Shown: positions 30,256-40,382, counted from the stretch's first letter. The stretch is 49,055 nt of DNA from an uncultured Clostridia bacterium (GCA_944359365.1 CALVST010000011.1:1-49055); one strand, 5' to 3'. The notes: generated by a model not told the origin, from the sequence alone. Numbers and translations: made by a program.

Positions 30256-32920
30256 AAGACTTGAATTTTGCGGCATCAACAGCTTTTCGGAAAAGGCCGT
30301 CATCGATTTTGACAGTTTGCTCGCCGGCGGCATATTCGGCATATTCGGCGATACGGGCAGCGGTAAAACGACCATTTTGGACAGTATGATATTCGCCCTG
30401 TACGGCAGGATAGACCGCACGCGCGGCGGCAATGCGGGCGAGATCATCAATTTTAATTGTGAAAAGGCATACGTCCAATTTGATTTTGAATGCGAATGGG
30501 ACGGTAAGCGCCGGCTTTTTCGCGTGGAAAGAACGATAAAGCGCAAAAACTCGCAGCAGGAGCTTGCGCTCGACGAAATAGAGAACGGCGCCGTGCGCTG
30601 CGTCAGCGACGGTGTAAAAAAGACGAACGAGAAGATCCTCGACATTATAGGGCTTTCGTTTGAAGATTTTAAAAAATGCATCGCCTTGCCGCAGGGCGAA
30701 TTCGCGCAGTTTGTCAAGGCTGACAGGGGCGAGCGGCTCAGACTGATCTCCCGGCTGTTCGATCTCGAACTGTACGGCGACAGGCTGAATGCGGTGCTTA
30801 AAACGAGATATGACGCCGCCGGGCTTGCGCTCGCCGAAAAGGAAGGGCGTTTGGGCGAATATGCGGAATACACCGAGCAAACCCTGCAAAAACTTGAAGA
30901 GGAACTTTTAGAGCTTTCCGCAAAGAAAGATTTTCTCGATAAAGAATATGAGGAGCAAAGCGCGGCTTTCGAGAAGGTGAAAAGCGGTTACGAGCGCGCG
31001 AAAAAACTTTCCGCCGTGCGGGCGGCGCTGAAAAAAGCGGGCGAGAGGCGGGAAGAGTTCGTTCAAAAGAAAAAAGACGCACAGCGGCTGTCTGCCGCCG
31101 CGAACATTGCGGCGGTATACGAAAAGGCGGAAAAGGCGAAAAAAGAGAGTGCCGCATGTCTTGCCAACGCCGAAAAAGCGGCGGCGGAGCGTGATTCTTT
31201 TGCAAAGCAGCTTTCCGAAAAGGCTGCGGCATATGATGCGGCGGGTTATGATAACGCGCTTGCGGACATCATGGCAAAGCGCGCCGTGCTGAAAGCTGCG
31301 GGCGCGGACATAGGGGAGCTTGCCGAGGCAAAAAAGGAGCGGGAAACGCTCGCCTCGGAATATAAAGCGGCGGTTGCCGACAAGTCTGCAGCGGAAAAGG
31401 AGCTTGCGGCGGCGGAAAAAAAGATGGCGGAATTGCAGGAAAAACTCGAATCTTTCGGCGAACAAAGCCCGGAAGAGTATTTCCGCAACCATTTCGAAAG
31501 CGCTCTTTTGCAGAGCGAATATGCCGCGGAGCGGGCGTATTTTGAAGAGAAACTTTCTTTGCTCCGCGAAAAATATCCGCATGAGGGAGATCTGTATTTT
31601 GCCGCGGAGAAAGAACTGACCGAGCGGGGAGCATATTTCAAACGGCTTGCCGAGAGCGATAAATTTTCCGATGCCGCTCTTTTAATGGACAATTTCAAAA
31701 AGGCACAGTCGGAGCAGGACAACTGCAAAAACGAATTGCACAGGCAGGAACTTCTGCGCACGCGCACGTCGGCAAAACTTGCCGACGCGGAGGGCAGGCT
31801 TGCGCGGGCGGCTGATGCGGGAGCGAAAGCCAAACAGAAAATAGAGGCTCTTTCCGAAAAATTGAAAAAGGTGTTGGGCGGAGTATCCATAGATGCCGCC
31901 GCCTATGAAAAGGAACTTTCTCGCCAAGAGGCGAAACTCGGTGTCGAGCGTGAAGATTCGCGCAAGGCGCAGGAGCAGTTCCGAAAAAAAATCGGCGAGG
32001 CGGAAGTGTCTGCGGCGCGTTCCGCCGAACGGGGCGAGGCGCTGCGCAAGGAATATGAAAGCGCACAGGCAGAACTTTTTGCAAAACTGCAAGAGGGTAA
32101 TTTTACTTCGATAGAGGAATCGACCGCACTGCTGGCAAAGTATCCCGACGCCGAGATTCTTACAGACGAGATCGAAGGATATGAAAAGGAGTTACGCGAT
32201 CTGGAGGCATCGGAGCGGGCACTTATGGAGGGCGGCGAGCCCGAGGCGTTGAGCGACGATGCGTTTGCTGCCCGGGCAGAGCAGTTCGCAGCGCTCGGCG
32301 ATCAGCGGGAAAGGACGGGAAAAGAGGCTGCCGTTTTCAAGAACGAGATAGATCGCTTTTCCGCAAAGCTGAAAGCGAAGAAAGCGCTTGAAAAAGAGCG
32401 CGGCGAGATCAGAAAACATTACGAACTCATCGAAAAATTGAGGGGGTTGTTCCGCGGGAATGCCTTTATGGAATTCGTTGCGGGGGAATATCTTTCGGAT
32501 ATATCGGCGTCCGCAACGGAAACGCTGCTGCACCTTACGAACGGAAGATACTTTATCCGCTACGAGCAGGGCTTTTACGTCGGGGATAATTTCAACGGCG
32601 GCGAACTTCGCAGTGTGAACACTTTATCCGGCGGGGAAACTTTTCTCGTTTCGCTCTCGCTCGCCCTCGCGTTGTCTGCCGCTATTTACGCGAAGTCGCT
32701 CCGTCCGATAGAATTTTTCTTTTTGGACGAGGGGTTCGGTACTTTGGATGAAAAACTCATCGATACGGTCATGGACAGCCTTGAAAAATTAAAGAACACC
32801 CGTTTTTCAATCGGGCTGATCTCGCACGTCGAGGAGTTGAAACACCGCATAGGAAATAAAATCACCGTCATCTCTGCCGAAGAAGGCGGCGGAAGTTCAA
32901 AAATAAAAATCAGTTGCTGA
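30245..32920 (+). CDS. sbcC: Exonuclease subunit SbcC (Rad50-like) without zinc hook
   Basis: SbcC is the ATPase subunit of SbcCD. The 891-residue protein has Walker A GDTGSGKTT (35-43), long A/E/K-rich coiled coils from about 180 to 740, the signature NTLSGGETFLVSLSLALALS and Walker B FFFLDEGFGTLDE near the C-terminus. It is shorter than typical SbcC (about 1000-1200). I find no CxxC anywhere; the only cysteines inside the coils are isolated (KESAACLAN and QDNCKNEL). The zinc hook that joins two SbcC molecules therefore seems absent. It overlaps sbcD by 11 bases. Confidence 0.93.
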   Translation: MKPKRLEFCGINSFSEKAVIDFDSLLAGGIFGIFGDTGSGKTTILDSMIFALYGRIDRTRGGNAGEIINFNCEKAYVQFDFECEWDGKRRLFRVERTIKRKNSQQELALDEIENGAVRCVSDGVKKTNEKILDIIGLSFEDFKKCIALPQGEFAQFVKADRGERLRLISRLFDLELYGDRLNAVLKTRYDAAGLALAEKEGRLGEYAEYTEQTLQKLEEELLELSAKKDFLDKEYEEQSAAFEKVKSGYERAKKLSAVRAALKKAGERREEFVQKKKDAQRLSAAANIAAVYEKAEKAKKESAACLANAEKAAAERDSFAKQLSEKAAAYDAAGYDNALADIMAKRAVLKAAGADIGELAEAKKERETLASEYKAAVADKSAAEKELAAAEKKMAELQEKLESFGEQSPEEYFRNHFESALLQSEYAAERAYFEEKLSLLREKYPHEGDLYFAAEKELTERGAYFKRLAESDKFSDAALLMDNFKKAQSEQDNCKNELHRQELLRTRTSAKLADAEGRLARAADAGAKAKQKIEALSEKLKKVLGGVSIDAAAYEKELSRQEAKLGVEREDSRKAQEQFRKKIGEAEVSAARSAERGEALRKEYESAQAELFAKLQEGNFTSIEESTALLAKYPDAEILTDEIEGYEKELRDLEASERALMEGGEPEALSDDAFAARAEQFAALGDQRERTGKEAAVFKNEIDRFSAKLKAKKALEKERGEIRKHYELIEKLRGLFRGNAFMEFVAGEYLSDISASATETLLHLTNGRYFIRYEQGFYVGDNFNGGELRSVNTLSGGETFLVSLSLALALSAAIYAKSLRPIEFFFLDEGFGTLDEKLIDTVMDSLEKLKNTRFSIGLISHVEELKHRIGNKITVISAEEGGGSSKIKISC

Positions 32921-32936
32921 AAACGGAGATATTGTT

Positions 32937-34616
32937 TTGGCGAATAAAATTCTGACACCCATAACGCTGTGGAGCGATTTTGACGATTCTCTGCCGCTCA
33001 ATATGCAGATCAAGCGCGAGTACACGCAGGAGAAGACCGCTTTTTCCGTCTTGGAATTTTCGGGACGGGCGATCGGGAGTGAACGCGTGCGCATTTCCGC
33101 GCTGTACGCGCGCCCCGTGGAGAGCGCTTCCTGCCCGTCGCTTCTCATCCTGCCCGACGCCGCTTGCACTGCAGACGAGGCGCTATTAAAGCGTTTTACC
33201 GAAAGAGGATACGCGGCGCTCATGCCCGATTACCGCGGCACATGGGAGAACGCGGAAGAGTTTACGAGGTACCCGCAGACGGTGGCATACGCAAATTACC
33301 GCGATGCGGGCAGACGTATGTTCTATGCGGACGATACAGCGAAGGAAACTTCGTGGTACGAATGGGTAGCGGTCGCGCGCTATTCCCTGCGTTGCCTGCG
33401 CGAACTGCAGCCTGAAAAGCCTGTGGGTGCGCTCGGACTGAAAGCGGGGGGCGATATCGTTTGGCAGCTTGCCGCAACGTCGGAAGGGCTTTCCTGTGCC
33501 ATTTCTGTCTGCGCGGGCGGATGGATCGCCTATAAGGGTATCAGAAAATTCGACGGCGAAGAGCTGAAAATGGACGAGGAGCGTTACCGTTTTTTGGGCG
33601 GCGTGGACGCGCAGGCTTACGCGCCGTATGTGAAGTGCCCCGTCCTTATGCTCTGCTCCACGAACGACGAACGCTTTGACGCGGACCGCGCATTCGATAC
33701 CTTCGCCCGCATCAATCCCGGGCAGGAAAAGACTTTCTACTTTTCCGCGCGATACAACGGGCATATCGGCAACACGGCGCTCGGGGATTTGGATCTGTTT
33801 ACCGATAAATATTTGAAGGGCAGGGAGGTATTCATGCCGGCGCCTGTGGATATTTCCATCGAGGAAGACGGCGGAGAACTCGTCGCAAAGATCTGCTTCG
33901 ATAAAAACGGGGAAGCAGATTACTGCGAAGTTTTCATGGCGGAAGACAATACCGATTCTGCAACAAGGGATTGGACGCGCTGCGAACATAAACGCACGGA
34001 CGCGGACTGCGATATATTTTTTCTGAATGCCTATGAGGGCGCGAAAACGGTGTTTGCGTTTGCAAAGGCGAAATACAGCTGCGGTTTCGCCGTTTCATCC
34101 AAGATAGCCGTAAAGAGAATAGATAAAAAATATTCCAACATGACAAAAAAGAGCCGTATTTTGTACAGCAGCAAAAACGGCACTGACAGTTTTACGCTCG
34201 ACAAATACGACAATAACGTACTTGCCGACTGTTTTTTGGATAATTCGGTGAAACCGGTAAGGCTCATAAACGGACCGTGCGGCATCAAAGGTGTATATTC
34301 TTCGTACGGGCTCCGGTTGTACAGGATAAACGACGAAAAATACAAACCCGCCGACAATGCTATTTTGAAATTTGACGTCTACGCGCAGGCGCCCGCACAG
34401 ATAAAAGTCGAACTTTGCACTGAGGCAAACGGAAATCGGGAATTTTACGTCTGCACGCTCGAACCGGCGGGCGGAGAGGAATGGGTGCCGTTCAGCCTGA
34501 ATGCAAAGGATTTTAAAAACAGCGTGGGGAAACCGCTTTCGCATGTAAACGGGGCTTTATTTGTTACTTTCGGTTCAAAAAATCTTTTCTGCATAAATAA
34601 TTTTATCTGGATCTGA
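32937..34616 (+). CDS. Alpha/beta-hydrolase-fold protein with altered nucleophile and C-terminal beta domain
   Basis: Residues 30-300 look like a peptidase S15/acetyl-esterase type hydrolase: PDYRGTWEN near 98, the nucleophile elbow, STNDERFD (acid D244) and NGHIGN (H276). The elbow reads G167-L-K169-A-G171, so lysine stands where the serine of GxSxG is expected. Residues 310-559 form a beta-rich domain of the kind that binds carbohydrate in similar proteins. There is no signal peptide. The start is TTG with CGGAG eight bases upstream, giving MANKILTP. It may be non-catalytic or use another residue. Its function is unknown. Confidence 0.7.
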   Translation: MANKILTPITLWSDFDDSLPLNMQIKREYTQEKTAFSVLEFSGRAIGSERVRISALYARPVESASCPSLLILPDAACTADEALLKRFTERGYAALMPDYRGTWENAEEFTRYPQTVAYANYRDAGRRMFYADDTAKETSWYEWVAVARYSLRCLRELQPEKPVGALGLKAGGDIVWQLAATSEGLSCAISVCAGGWIAYKGIRKFDGEELKMDEERYRFLGGVDAQAYAPYVKCPVLMLCSTNDERFDADRAFDTFARINPGQEKTFYFSARYNGHIGNTALGDLDLFTDKYLKGREVFMPAPVDISIEEDGGELVAKICFDKNGEADYCEVFMAEDNTDSATRDWTRCEHKRTDADCDIFFLNAYEGAKTVFAFAKAKYSCGFAVSSKIAVKRIDKKYSNMTKKSRILYSSKNGTDSFTLDKYDNNVLADCFLDNSVKPVRLINGPCGIKGVYSSYGLRLYRINDEKYKPADNAILKFDVYAQAPAQIKVELCTEANGNREFYVCTLEPAGGEEWVPFSLNAKDFKNSVGKPLSHVNGALFVTFGSKNLFCINNFIWI

Positions 34617-34654
34617 TTTTTTCACCGAAATTACTTATCTTTTCGGGGTAAAAT

Positions 34655-34834
34655 ATGGTATACTCATTAGGAGATAAAATTACGACCAAAAAAAAGCACC
34701 CGTGCGGCGGCGATGTATGGACGATCGTGCGGCTGGGGGCTGACGTCAAATTGAAATGCGATAAGTGCGGCAGAGTCGTCATGCTGACGGCGGACGCGTT
34801 TCGCAGGTCTGTAAAGCCTTCGAGGAACGATTGA
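34655..34834 (+). CDS. DUF951 family protein
   Basis: This 59-residue gene has the full DUF951 pattern: YSLGDKITTKKKHPCGG, then VRLGADVKLKCDKCGRVVML. The HPCG plus CDKC cysteines may bind metal. The family is widespread in Bacillota and of unknown function. The ATG at 34655 is supported by the conserved LGD start and GGGG seven bases upstream. A small hairpin (CCGAAA 34624-34629 with TTTCGG 34642-34647) overlaps the edge of that ribosome binding site. Its stop overlaps the lepB start (TGATG), so the two are translationally coupled. Confidence 0.88.
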   Translation: MVYSLGDKITTKKKHPCGGDVWTIVRLGADVKLKCDKCGRVVMLTADAFRRSVKPSRND

Positions 34835-35451
34835 TGCAAAACAGCTATAAAAAGCTCATCGACGCGCGGAAAAAAAACGAATCGGATTCTTATTCGCTCA
34901 TTCGGTTCGCGCTCGCGGTGCTTGTGATATTTGCGCTGGTGATTGCGCTGTTCACCTTCGTATACGGCGGCGTGCGCATAGACGGTATTTCCATGCAGGA
35001 TACGTTGCATAACGGTGATTATGTTTTCGTGAACAAACTCGCCGAGGCGGACAGGGGCGATATCGTCGTCGTGTATACAGGTCGTGCAAGTGCCGAATAC
35101 GTCATCAAACGCGTGATCGCTTTGGAAGGCGACGAGCTGTATGCGAAAAACGGTATTTTATTTCTGAAAAAGAACGGAGAGGAAAGTTTTTCCGTCGTAA
35201 ACGAAACATATCTTACCCGAGTTTGGACGGACGGGGGCGCGGAGATGCCTTACACGTTCGGTTCGGAGTCGGATCCCGTCGTCGTCGGAAAGGGCGAAAT
35301 ATTCTATATGGGTGACAACCGTGCGGAAAGCTACGATTGCAGGGCATACGGTCCGCAGCCCGAAGAACATGTTTGGGGGGTGGTCACCGATTGGTCTATG
35401 GCAATAAAAGGATTTTTGACCGGCTTTTTCAATTTATTCGCAACCGCGTAA
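34834..35451 (+). CDS. lepB: Signal peptidase I
   Basis: LepB removes signal peptides from exported proteins at the outer face of the membrane. The 205-residue protein has one N-terminal membrane helix (about 24-45), the catalytic serine S53 in GISMQDTL, the general base K92 in YVIKRVIALEGDE, and the conserved MGDNRAESYDCRAYG. The single-helix layout is the Gram-positive type. The ATG at 34834 overlaps the DUF951 stop; the longer frame from 34765 runs through DUF951 in another frame and is not real. Confidence 0.93.
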   Translation: MQNSYKKLIDARKKNESDSYSLIRFALAVLVIFALVIALFTFVYGGVRIDGISMQDTLHNGDYVFVNKLAEADRGDIVVVYTGRASAEYVIKRVIALEGDELYAKNGILFLKKNGEESFSVVNETYLTRVWTDGGAEMPYTFGSESDPVVVGKGEIFYMGDNRAESYDCRAYGPQPEEHVWGVVTDWSMAIKGFLTGFFNLFATA

Positions 35452-35494
35452 AGCGGCTGATAAATTTTAATTTTTATGTTAAGGGAGCATCTAC

Positions 35495-36349
35495 ATGGCA
35501 GAAAACAAGATTGTGATCACTTCTGACAGCACTTGCGATCTCGGAGAGAAATTGATCTCTGAACGCGGCATAAAGATCATGCCGCTGACGGTCATACTCG
35601 GCGCGGATTCGTTCAAAGACGGTATCAATATAGAACCGGAAGATATTTTTTCTTATTTTGACAGAACGGGAGAGCTTCCCAAAACGGGCGCGCCGAGTGT
35701 TTCCGATTACGAAAACTTTTTTGCGGAGTTTGTCGATGCGGGAAAAACAGTCATTCATTTCAACATATCTTCCAAAGCGTCGGGTGCGAACGGGTTTGCA
35801 CAGGCGGCGCAGAAAAAATTCGGCGATAAAGTGTACGTGATAGACTCGCTCGCTCTGTCTACAGGGCAAGGGCTTCTCGTGATGAAGGCGTGCGATCTGC
35901 GTGACGAGGGCAAGAGCGCGAAAGAGATCGCCGATACCGTGAATGCGCTCAGGGCGAAAGTAAATACTTCCTTTGTGCCCGATACGCTGCTGTACCTTTA
36001 TAAGGGCGGCAGGTGTTCGACGCTTTCCTATTACGGTTCTAAGGTGCTGTCTATCCATCCGCAGATATCCATGAAAGACGGGCAGCTGTATCCCAAGAAA
36101 AAGTATATCGGAAAAATGCAGCGGTGCCTGAAAAATTATGTGAACGACCTTGCGGCGGAATATAAGGCATATGACAGGCGGCGCTGTTTTATCACGCACA
36201 GCGGTTCGGAGCCGGAACTCGTTGCGGCAGTGCGCGAGCAGGTGGAAAGCCTGTTTACTTTCGATGAAATAATCGAAACGGTGGCGGGGAGCATCATCAC
36301 GAGCCACTGCGGCAAAAATACGCTCGGCGTACTTTTTATTTGCGAATAA
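35495..36349 (+). CDS. DegV family fatty acid-binding protein
   Basis: DegV/FakB proteins carry a fatty acid to the kinase FakA for phosphorylation and use in phospholipid synthesis. The 284-residue protein shows the N-terminal TSDSTCDL, the loop KTGAPSVSDYENFF, HFNISSKASGANGFAQ with the lipid-head-contacting serines, and the C-terminal HCGKNTLGVLF. No fakA is in the window. GGGAG lies ten bases before the ATG. Confidence 0.92.
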   Translation: MAENKIVITSDSTCDLGEKLISERGIKIMPLTVILGADSFKDGINIEPEDIFSYFDRTGELPKTGAPSVSDYENFFAEFVDAGKTVIHFNISSKASGANGFAQAAQKKFGDKVYVIDSLALSTGQGLLVMKACDLRDEGKSAKEIADTVNALRAKVNTSFVPDTLLYLYKGGRCSTLSYYGSKVLSIHPQISMKDGQLYPKKKYIGKMQRCLKNYVNDLAAEYKAYDRRRCFITHSGSEPELVAAVREQVESLFTFDEIIETVAGSIITSHCGKNTLGVLFICE

Positions 36350-36376
36350 TTTTTAACGGAGTCGATATAAAAGCAT

Positions 36377-36940
36377 ATGACGATCGTCTACAGTGACAAT
36401 GACCTTGTGGCATCTTACAAGCAAAAGAAAAAGCTCTTTTACATTTACCTTGCTGTTGCGGCGGTATACCTCGCGCTCTGCATAGCGTGCCTCGTTTACT
36501 ATGTAAACACGCCCTTCAATTCGCCCGCTCAAACGGCGCCGAAATGGATCGTGTGGGTGTCTTCCTGCGTGTTCGTAATATTTTCGTTTATTTTCCTGCC
36601 CATCAAATATCAGCGGGTAAGAAAATATTACAAGCTGATCGCTTATCTCTCCATAGGATTGAAAACGGTCAACCACAGCATATTTTTGAGATACGAAGAG
36701 CCTGAACTCAAAGACAATGTCGACTATTATGTCCTTATCATGTCTGAATGGAACAACAAAAAGCTGGAATATATGGACAGGAAGATTTACGTCGACAAGG
36801 AAAAGACTTTGCCCGAATTCAAGAGCGGCGATATCGTCAGCTATCTTACGCAGGGCAACGTCATCATCGGCTATGAAGTCGTAGGGCACGACGATGCGTT
36901 TGAAAGCGGGAAGAACAAACCTTCAGTGAGAGAAAAATAA
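36377..36940 (+). CDS. Two-helix membrane protein of unknown function
   Basis: I do not recognise a family. The 187-residue protein has a short polar N-terminus, two hydrophobic segments (about 20-43 and 54-75), and a soluble C-terminal domain of about 110 residues that looks beta-rich (RKIYVDKEKTLPEFKSGDIVSYLTQGN). GGAG is 15 bases before the ATG, a long spacing, so initiation may be weak or coupled to degV 27 bases upstream. It lies in the long rightward run. Confidence 0.7.
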   Translation: MTIVYSDNDLVASYKQKKKLFYIYLAVAAVYLALCIACLVYYVNTPFNSPAQTAPKWIVWVSSCVFVIFSFIFLPIKYQRVRKYYKLIAYLSIGLKTVNHSIFLRYEEPELKDNVDYYVLIMSEWNNKKLEYMDRKIYVDKEKTLPEFKSGDIVSYLTQGNVIIGYEVVGHDDAFESGKNKPSVREK

Positions 36941-36961
36941 CCGAAACGGGAGATAACACAT

Positions 36962-37231
36962 ATGAGAGCAGTCGTAACGGTCACGGGAAAGGACAAAAAG
37001 GGCATCATTGCAAAGGTGAGCGCTTTTCTTTCCGAACGCGGCATAAACATCGAAGACATCAGCCAGACGATTTTGCAGGAATACTTTGCAATGATCATGC
37101 TCGTCGACATCAGCGGCGCGGATAAAGACGTCGCCGCGCTCGCGGCGGAATGCGAAGAACTCGGAAAGTCTATCGGAATGTCTATCCGCCTTCAGCATGA
37201 GGCGATCTTCAACGCGATGCATAACATTTGA
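36962..37231 (+). CDS. ACT domain protein (UPF0237)
   Basis: This 89-residue single ACT domain matches the UPF0237 family (GcvR-like), which probably senses an amino acid or other small ligand. The typical start [20 protein letters not shown] and DISQTIL are present. In Clostridia it is almost always paired with a UPF0210 gene, as here with 11 bases between them, which suggests the two proteins act together. The ligand is unknown. Confidence 0.92.
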   Translation: MRAVVTVTGKDKKGIIAKVSAFLSERGINIEDISQTILQEYFAMIMLVDISGADKDVAALAAECEELGKSIGMSIRLQHEAIFNAMHNI

Positions 37232-37242
37232 GGCGGCACAGT

Positions 37243-38598
37243 ATGTTCAATAAATACGATGTATTGGAAACCATCGATATGATCGAGCGCGAGCATTTGG
37301 ATATCCGCACGATCACGATGGGCATATCTCTTTTGCCCTGCATTTCGGGCAGCGCCGAAAAAACGGCAGATAAAGTGTACGATACCGTTTGCCATAAGGC
37401 AAAAGATATCGTACAGGTCGCAAAGCAATTATCCGGCGAATACGGCATACCCATCGTCAACAAGCGCGTATCCGTAACGCCCGCAAGCCTTATCTGCGCA
37501 CCTTTTCCCGAAAAGTCGGCTTTGATCGGCAGGGCGCTCGACAGGGCGGCGAAAGAGTTGGGGATAGATTTTTTGGGCGGATATTCCGCGCTCGTGCATA
37601 AAGGGACGGCAGATTACGAAAAAATATTTATAGAGAGCATTCCCGAAGTTTTATCGCAAACGGAAAGGCTGTGTTCTTCCGTCAACATCGGTTCCTCGAA
37701 GTCGGGCATCAATATGGACGCAGTCAGGCAGATGGGCGAGATCGTCAAAAAAACGGCGGAGCTCACAAAGGGATCGGACGGGCTCGGCTGCGCAAAATTG
37801 GTCGTGTTTGCGAATGCCGTAGAAGACAATCCTTTTATGGCGGGGGCTTTCCACGGCGTGGGCGAGAGCGGCACCGTCATAAACGTCGGCGTGTCGGGGC
37901 CGGGCGTCGTCAAGCACGCGCTTGAAAACATACCAGACGCAAACCTCACCGAGGTCGCGGAAACGATAAAGCGCACCGCGTTCAAGATCACAAGGGCGGG
38001 GCAGCTCATCGCAAAAGAGGCCGCCAAACGGCTCGGCGCCGAATTCGGCATCGTCGACCTTTCCCTTGCCCCGACGCCCGTGATGGGCGATTCCGTTGCG
38101 CACATCCTCGAAGAATTGGGCTTGGAGTGCGTCGGCGGACACGGATCTACGGCGGCGCTTGCCATGCTCAACGATGCCGTCAAAAAGGGCGGCGTAATGG
38201 CGAGTTCGCATGTCGGCGGGCTTTCGGGCGCGTTTATTCCCGTCAGCGAAGATATCGGGATGATCAACGCGGCGGAAAAAGGCGTGCTGTGCATGGATAA
38301 ATTGGAAGCGATGACCGCCGTGTGCAGCGTGGGGCTCGATATGATCGCCATCCCCGGTGATACGCCCGCATCTACCATATCCGCCATCATAGCGGATGAG
38401 GCTGCGATCGGTATGATCAACAACAAAACGACGGCAGTCCGCGTGATACCCGTTCCCGGAAAAGGCGTGGGTGACAGCGTGGAGTTCGGCGGCCTGCTCG
38501 GCCGTGCGCCCATTATGCCCGTGCACAGGGCGGACAGTTCAAAATTCATTGCGCGCGGCGGCAGGATACCCGCACCCATTCACAGCAATAAAAACTGA
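37243..38598 (+). CDS. UPF0210 (DUF711) family protein
   Basis: The 451-residue protein matches UPF0210, a family structurally related to radical enzymes such as pyruvate formate-lyase but of unknown activity. The start [26 protein letters not shown] is characteristic (family core from residue 5), as are the glycine-rich [17 protein letters not shown] and the C-terminal GRAPIMPVH. The ATG at 37243 follows GAGGCGG; an in-frame TTG 15 bases upstream lies in the ACT gene's end. It is coupled with the ACT protein. Confidence 0.93.
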   Translation: MFNKYDVLETIDMIEREHLDIRTITMGISLLPCISGSAEKTADKVYDTVCHKAKDIVQVAKQLSGEYGIPIVNKRVSVTPASLICAPFPEKSALIGRALDRAAKELGIDFLGGYSALVHKGTADYEKIFIESIPEVLSQTERLCSSVNIGSSKSGINMDAVRQMGEIVKKTAELTKGSDGLGCAKLVVFANAVEDNPFMAGAFHGVGESGTVINVGVSGPGVVKHALENIPDANLTEVAETIKRTAFKITRAGQLIAKEAAKRLGAEFGIVDLSLAPTPVMGDSVAHILEELGLECVGGHGSTAALAMLNDAVKKGGVMASSHVGGLSGAFIPVSEDIGMINAAEKGVLCMDKLEAMTAVCSVGLDMIAIPGDTPASTISAIIADEAAIGMINNKTTAVRVIPVPGKGVGDSVEFGGLLGRAPIMPVHRADSSKFIARGGRIPAPIHSNKN

Positions 38599-38609
38599 TC
38601 GGAGTTTAT

Positions 38610-40382
38610 ATGGAACGGAGCGAAGTTGCAAGCAAATATAAATGGAAGGTGACGGATATTTTCCCTTCCGACGAGGCGTGGGAACAGAGTTTTTCCGAGG
38701 CGGAAAAGGAACTCGATTTTTCTTCCTTTGCGGGAAAACTCAATGAGAAAGCCGCGCTCGTCCGCTTTTTTGAAAAAGAGGAAAAGACGGGCAGGATGCT
38801 TGAAAGGTTGCATCTGTATGCACACATGCGCCACGACGAGGATTCGCGCATCGCAAAATACACGTCCATGCAGGACAGGGCTCTTTCCCTGTACGTCCGC
38901 TTTTCTTCCGCCGTTTCTTTTGCGGAACCGGAACTTACCGCTCTGCCCGATGAATTGCTGAAAAATTATGCCTCCGATCCCGATTTGAAAGATCACGATT
39001 ATTTTTTCCGTCAACTGATCAAGGCGAAACCGCATATATTGTCTGCAAGTGAAGAAAAACTGCTTGCCGAAGGCGGAGAAATGTATTCTCAATTTCAGAA
39101 TATTTTTTCGATGATAGACAATGCGGATATCAAGCTCGGAGAAGTAAAAGATAAAGAGGGCAACGTAATTCCTCTTACGCACGGCATGTACGGCGTCCTC
39201 TTGCACGGCAAAGACAGAGAACTGCGCAAAGCGGCTTTCGAGCGCTATTACGAGGCGTATATCTCTTTGACAAATACGATCGCGGCGACCTATTACGGAA
39301 ATGTGAAGAAGGATGTCTTTTTGACGCGCGCAAGGGGTTATGAAAGCTGCCTTGCCCGTGCGCTCGAAGGGGAAGACGTGGATGTAAAGGTATATGAAAA
39401 TCTGATCGCGTCCGTCAACGAAAGCCTTCCTTCCATGCACCGCTATATAGCGCTCCGCAAAAAGCTGCTTGGCCTGCAAGAACAGCATATGTACGATATT
39501 TATGCGCCTCTCGTTTCGGACGCAGAGCTGAAATTGCTTTACGAAGAGGCTTGCGAATTGGTCATAAAGGGGCTTTCTCCGCTCGGTGAAGAATACCAGG
39601 CGCTTTTGCGCAAAGGCTTTGACGAAGGCTGGGTAGACGTAGAGGAAACAGCAGGCAAGCGCAGCGGCGCTTACAGTACGGGGATATACGGTATCCATCC
39701 GTTCGTTCTCTTGAATTATCAGCAGACGACGCACGATATTTTTACCATCGCGCACGAAATGGGGCATTCTCTGCATACCTATTTTTCCAATCGCACGCAG
39801 CCATATGCAAAGGCGGATTACCGCATATTTGTTGCAGAAGTTGCCAGCACGGTCAACGAAGTTCTGTTGCTAAAATATATTTTATCCGAAACGAAGGACG
39901 GAGCACTCAAAAAGTATTTGCTCAATTACTATCTCGACACCATCCGCACGACATTGCACCGTCAGACGATGTTTGCCGAATTCGAAGCGTCCGCGCACGA
40001 GATGGCGGAAAGGGGACAGCCGCTTACGAGCGAAAATCTGAGCGAGCTGTATCTGTCGCTGAATAAAAAGTATTACGGCGATTCGATCGTTCACGACCGC
40101 GAGATCGCTTATGAATGGTCGCGCATCCCGCATTTTTATACATCTTTCTATGTTTATAAATATTCGACGGGCATCATCAGTGCAATATCCATTGCGAACA
40201 GGATCTTGAAAGAAGGCAAGAGCGCTGTAAAAGATTATATGGCATTCCTTTCTTCCGGCGGCAGTGACGATCCCGTATCCCTTTTGAAGATTGCGGGAGT
40301 CGACCTTACGGACAAGCGCGTATTTGACGCCGCGATGAAGGAATTTGACGAAGTGCTCGATCAATTTGAAAGCGCGCAGTAA
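38610..40382 (+). CDS. pepF: Oligoendopeptidase F
   Basis: PepF is a cytoplasmic M3 zinc peptidase that cuts short peptides. The 590-residue protein has the active-site HEMGHSLHTYF in the run FTIAHEMGHSLH (about residues 382-393), the third zinc ligand in VAEVASTVNEVLL, and the N-terminal KYKWKVTDIFPSDEAWE typical of PepF. No signal peptide is present. GGAG precedes the ATG. It follows UPF0210 by 11 bases. Confidence 0.95.
   Translation: MERSEVASKYKWKVTDIFPSDEAWEQSFSEAEKELDFSSFAGKLNEKAALVRFFEKEEKTGRMLERLHLYAHMRHDEDSRIAKYTSMQDRALSLYVRFSSAVSFAEPELTALPDELLKNYASDPDLKDHDYFFRQLIKAKPHILSASEEKLLAEGGEMYSQFQNIFSMIDNADIKLGEVKDKEGNVIPLTHGMYGVLLHGKDRELRKAAFERYYEAYISLTNTIAATYYGNVKKDVFLTRARGYESCLARALEGEDVDVKVYENLIASVNESLPSMHRYIALRKKLLGLQEQHMYDIYAPLVSDAELKLLYEEACELVIKGLSPLGEEYQALLRKGFDEGWVDVEETAGKRSGAYSTGIYGIHPFVLLNYQQTTHDIFTIAHEMGHSLHTYFSNRTQPYAKADYRIFVAEVASTVNEVLLLKYILSETKDGALKKYLLNYYLDTIRTTLHRQTMFAEFEASAHEMAERGQPLTSENLSELYLSLNKKYYGDSIVHDREIAYEWSRIPHFYTSFYVYKYSTGIISAISIANRILKEGKSAVKDYMAFLSSGGSDDPVSLLKIAGVDLTDKRVFDAAMKEFDEVLDQFESAQ

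Noticed and set aside
34659-34664. TATACT as -10 box for DUF951-lepB
   Set aside because: It lies inside the DUF951 coding start, and using it would remove the conserved LGD segment.
36366-36371. A fourth leaderless start, TATAAA before the gene at 36377
   Set aside because: The spacing would put +1 inside the ATG and no -35 is present; a distant GGAG exists instead.
37614-39776. Long antisense frames opposite UPF0210 and pepF
   Set aside because: The plus-strand genes have clear family motifs and ribosome sites; the antisense frames have neither.
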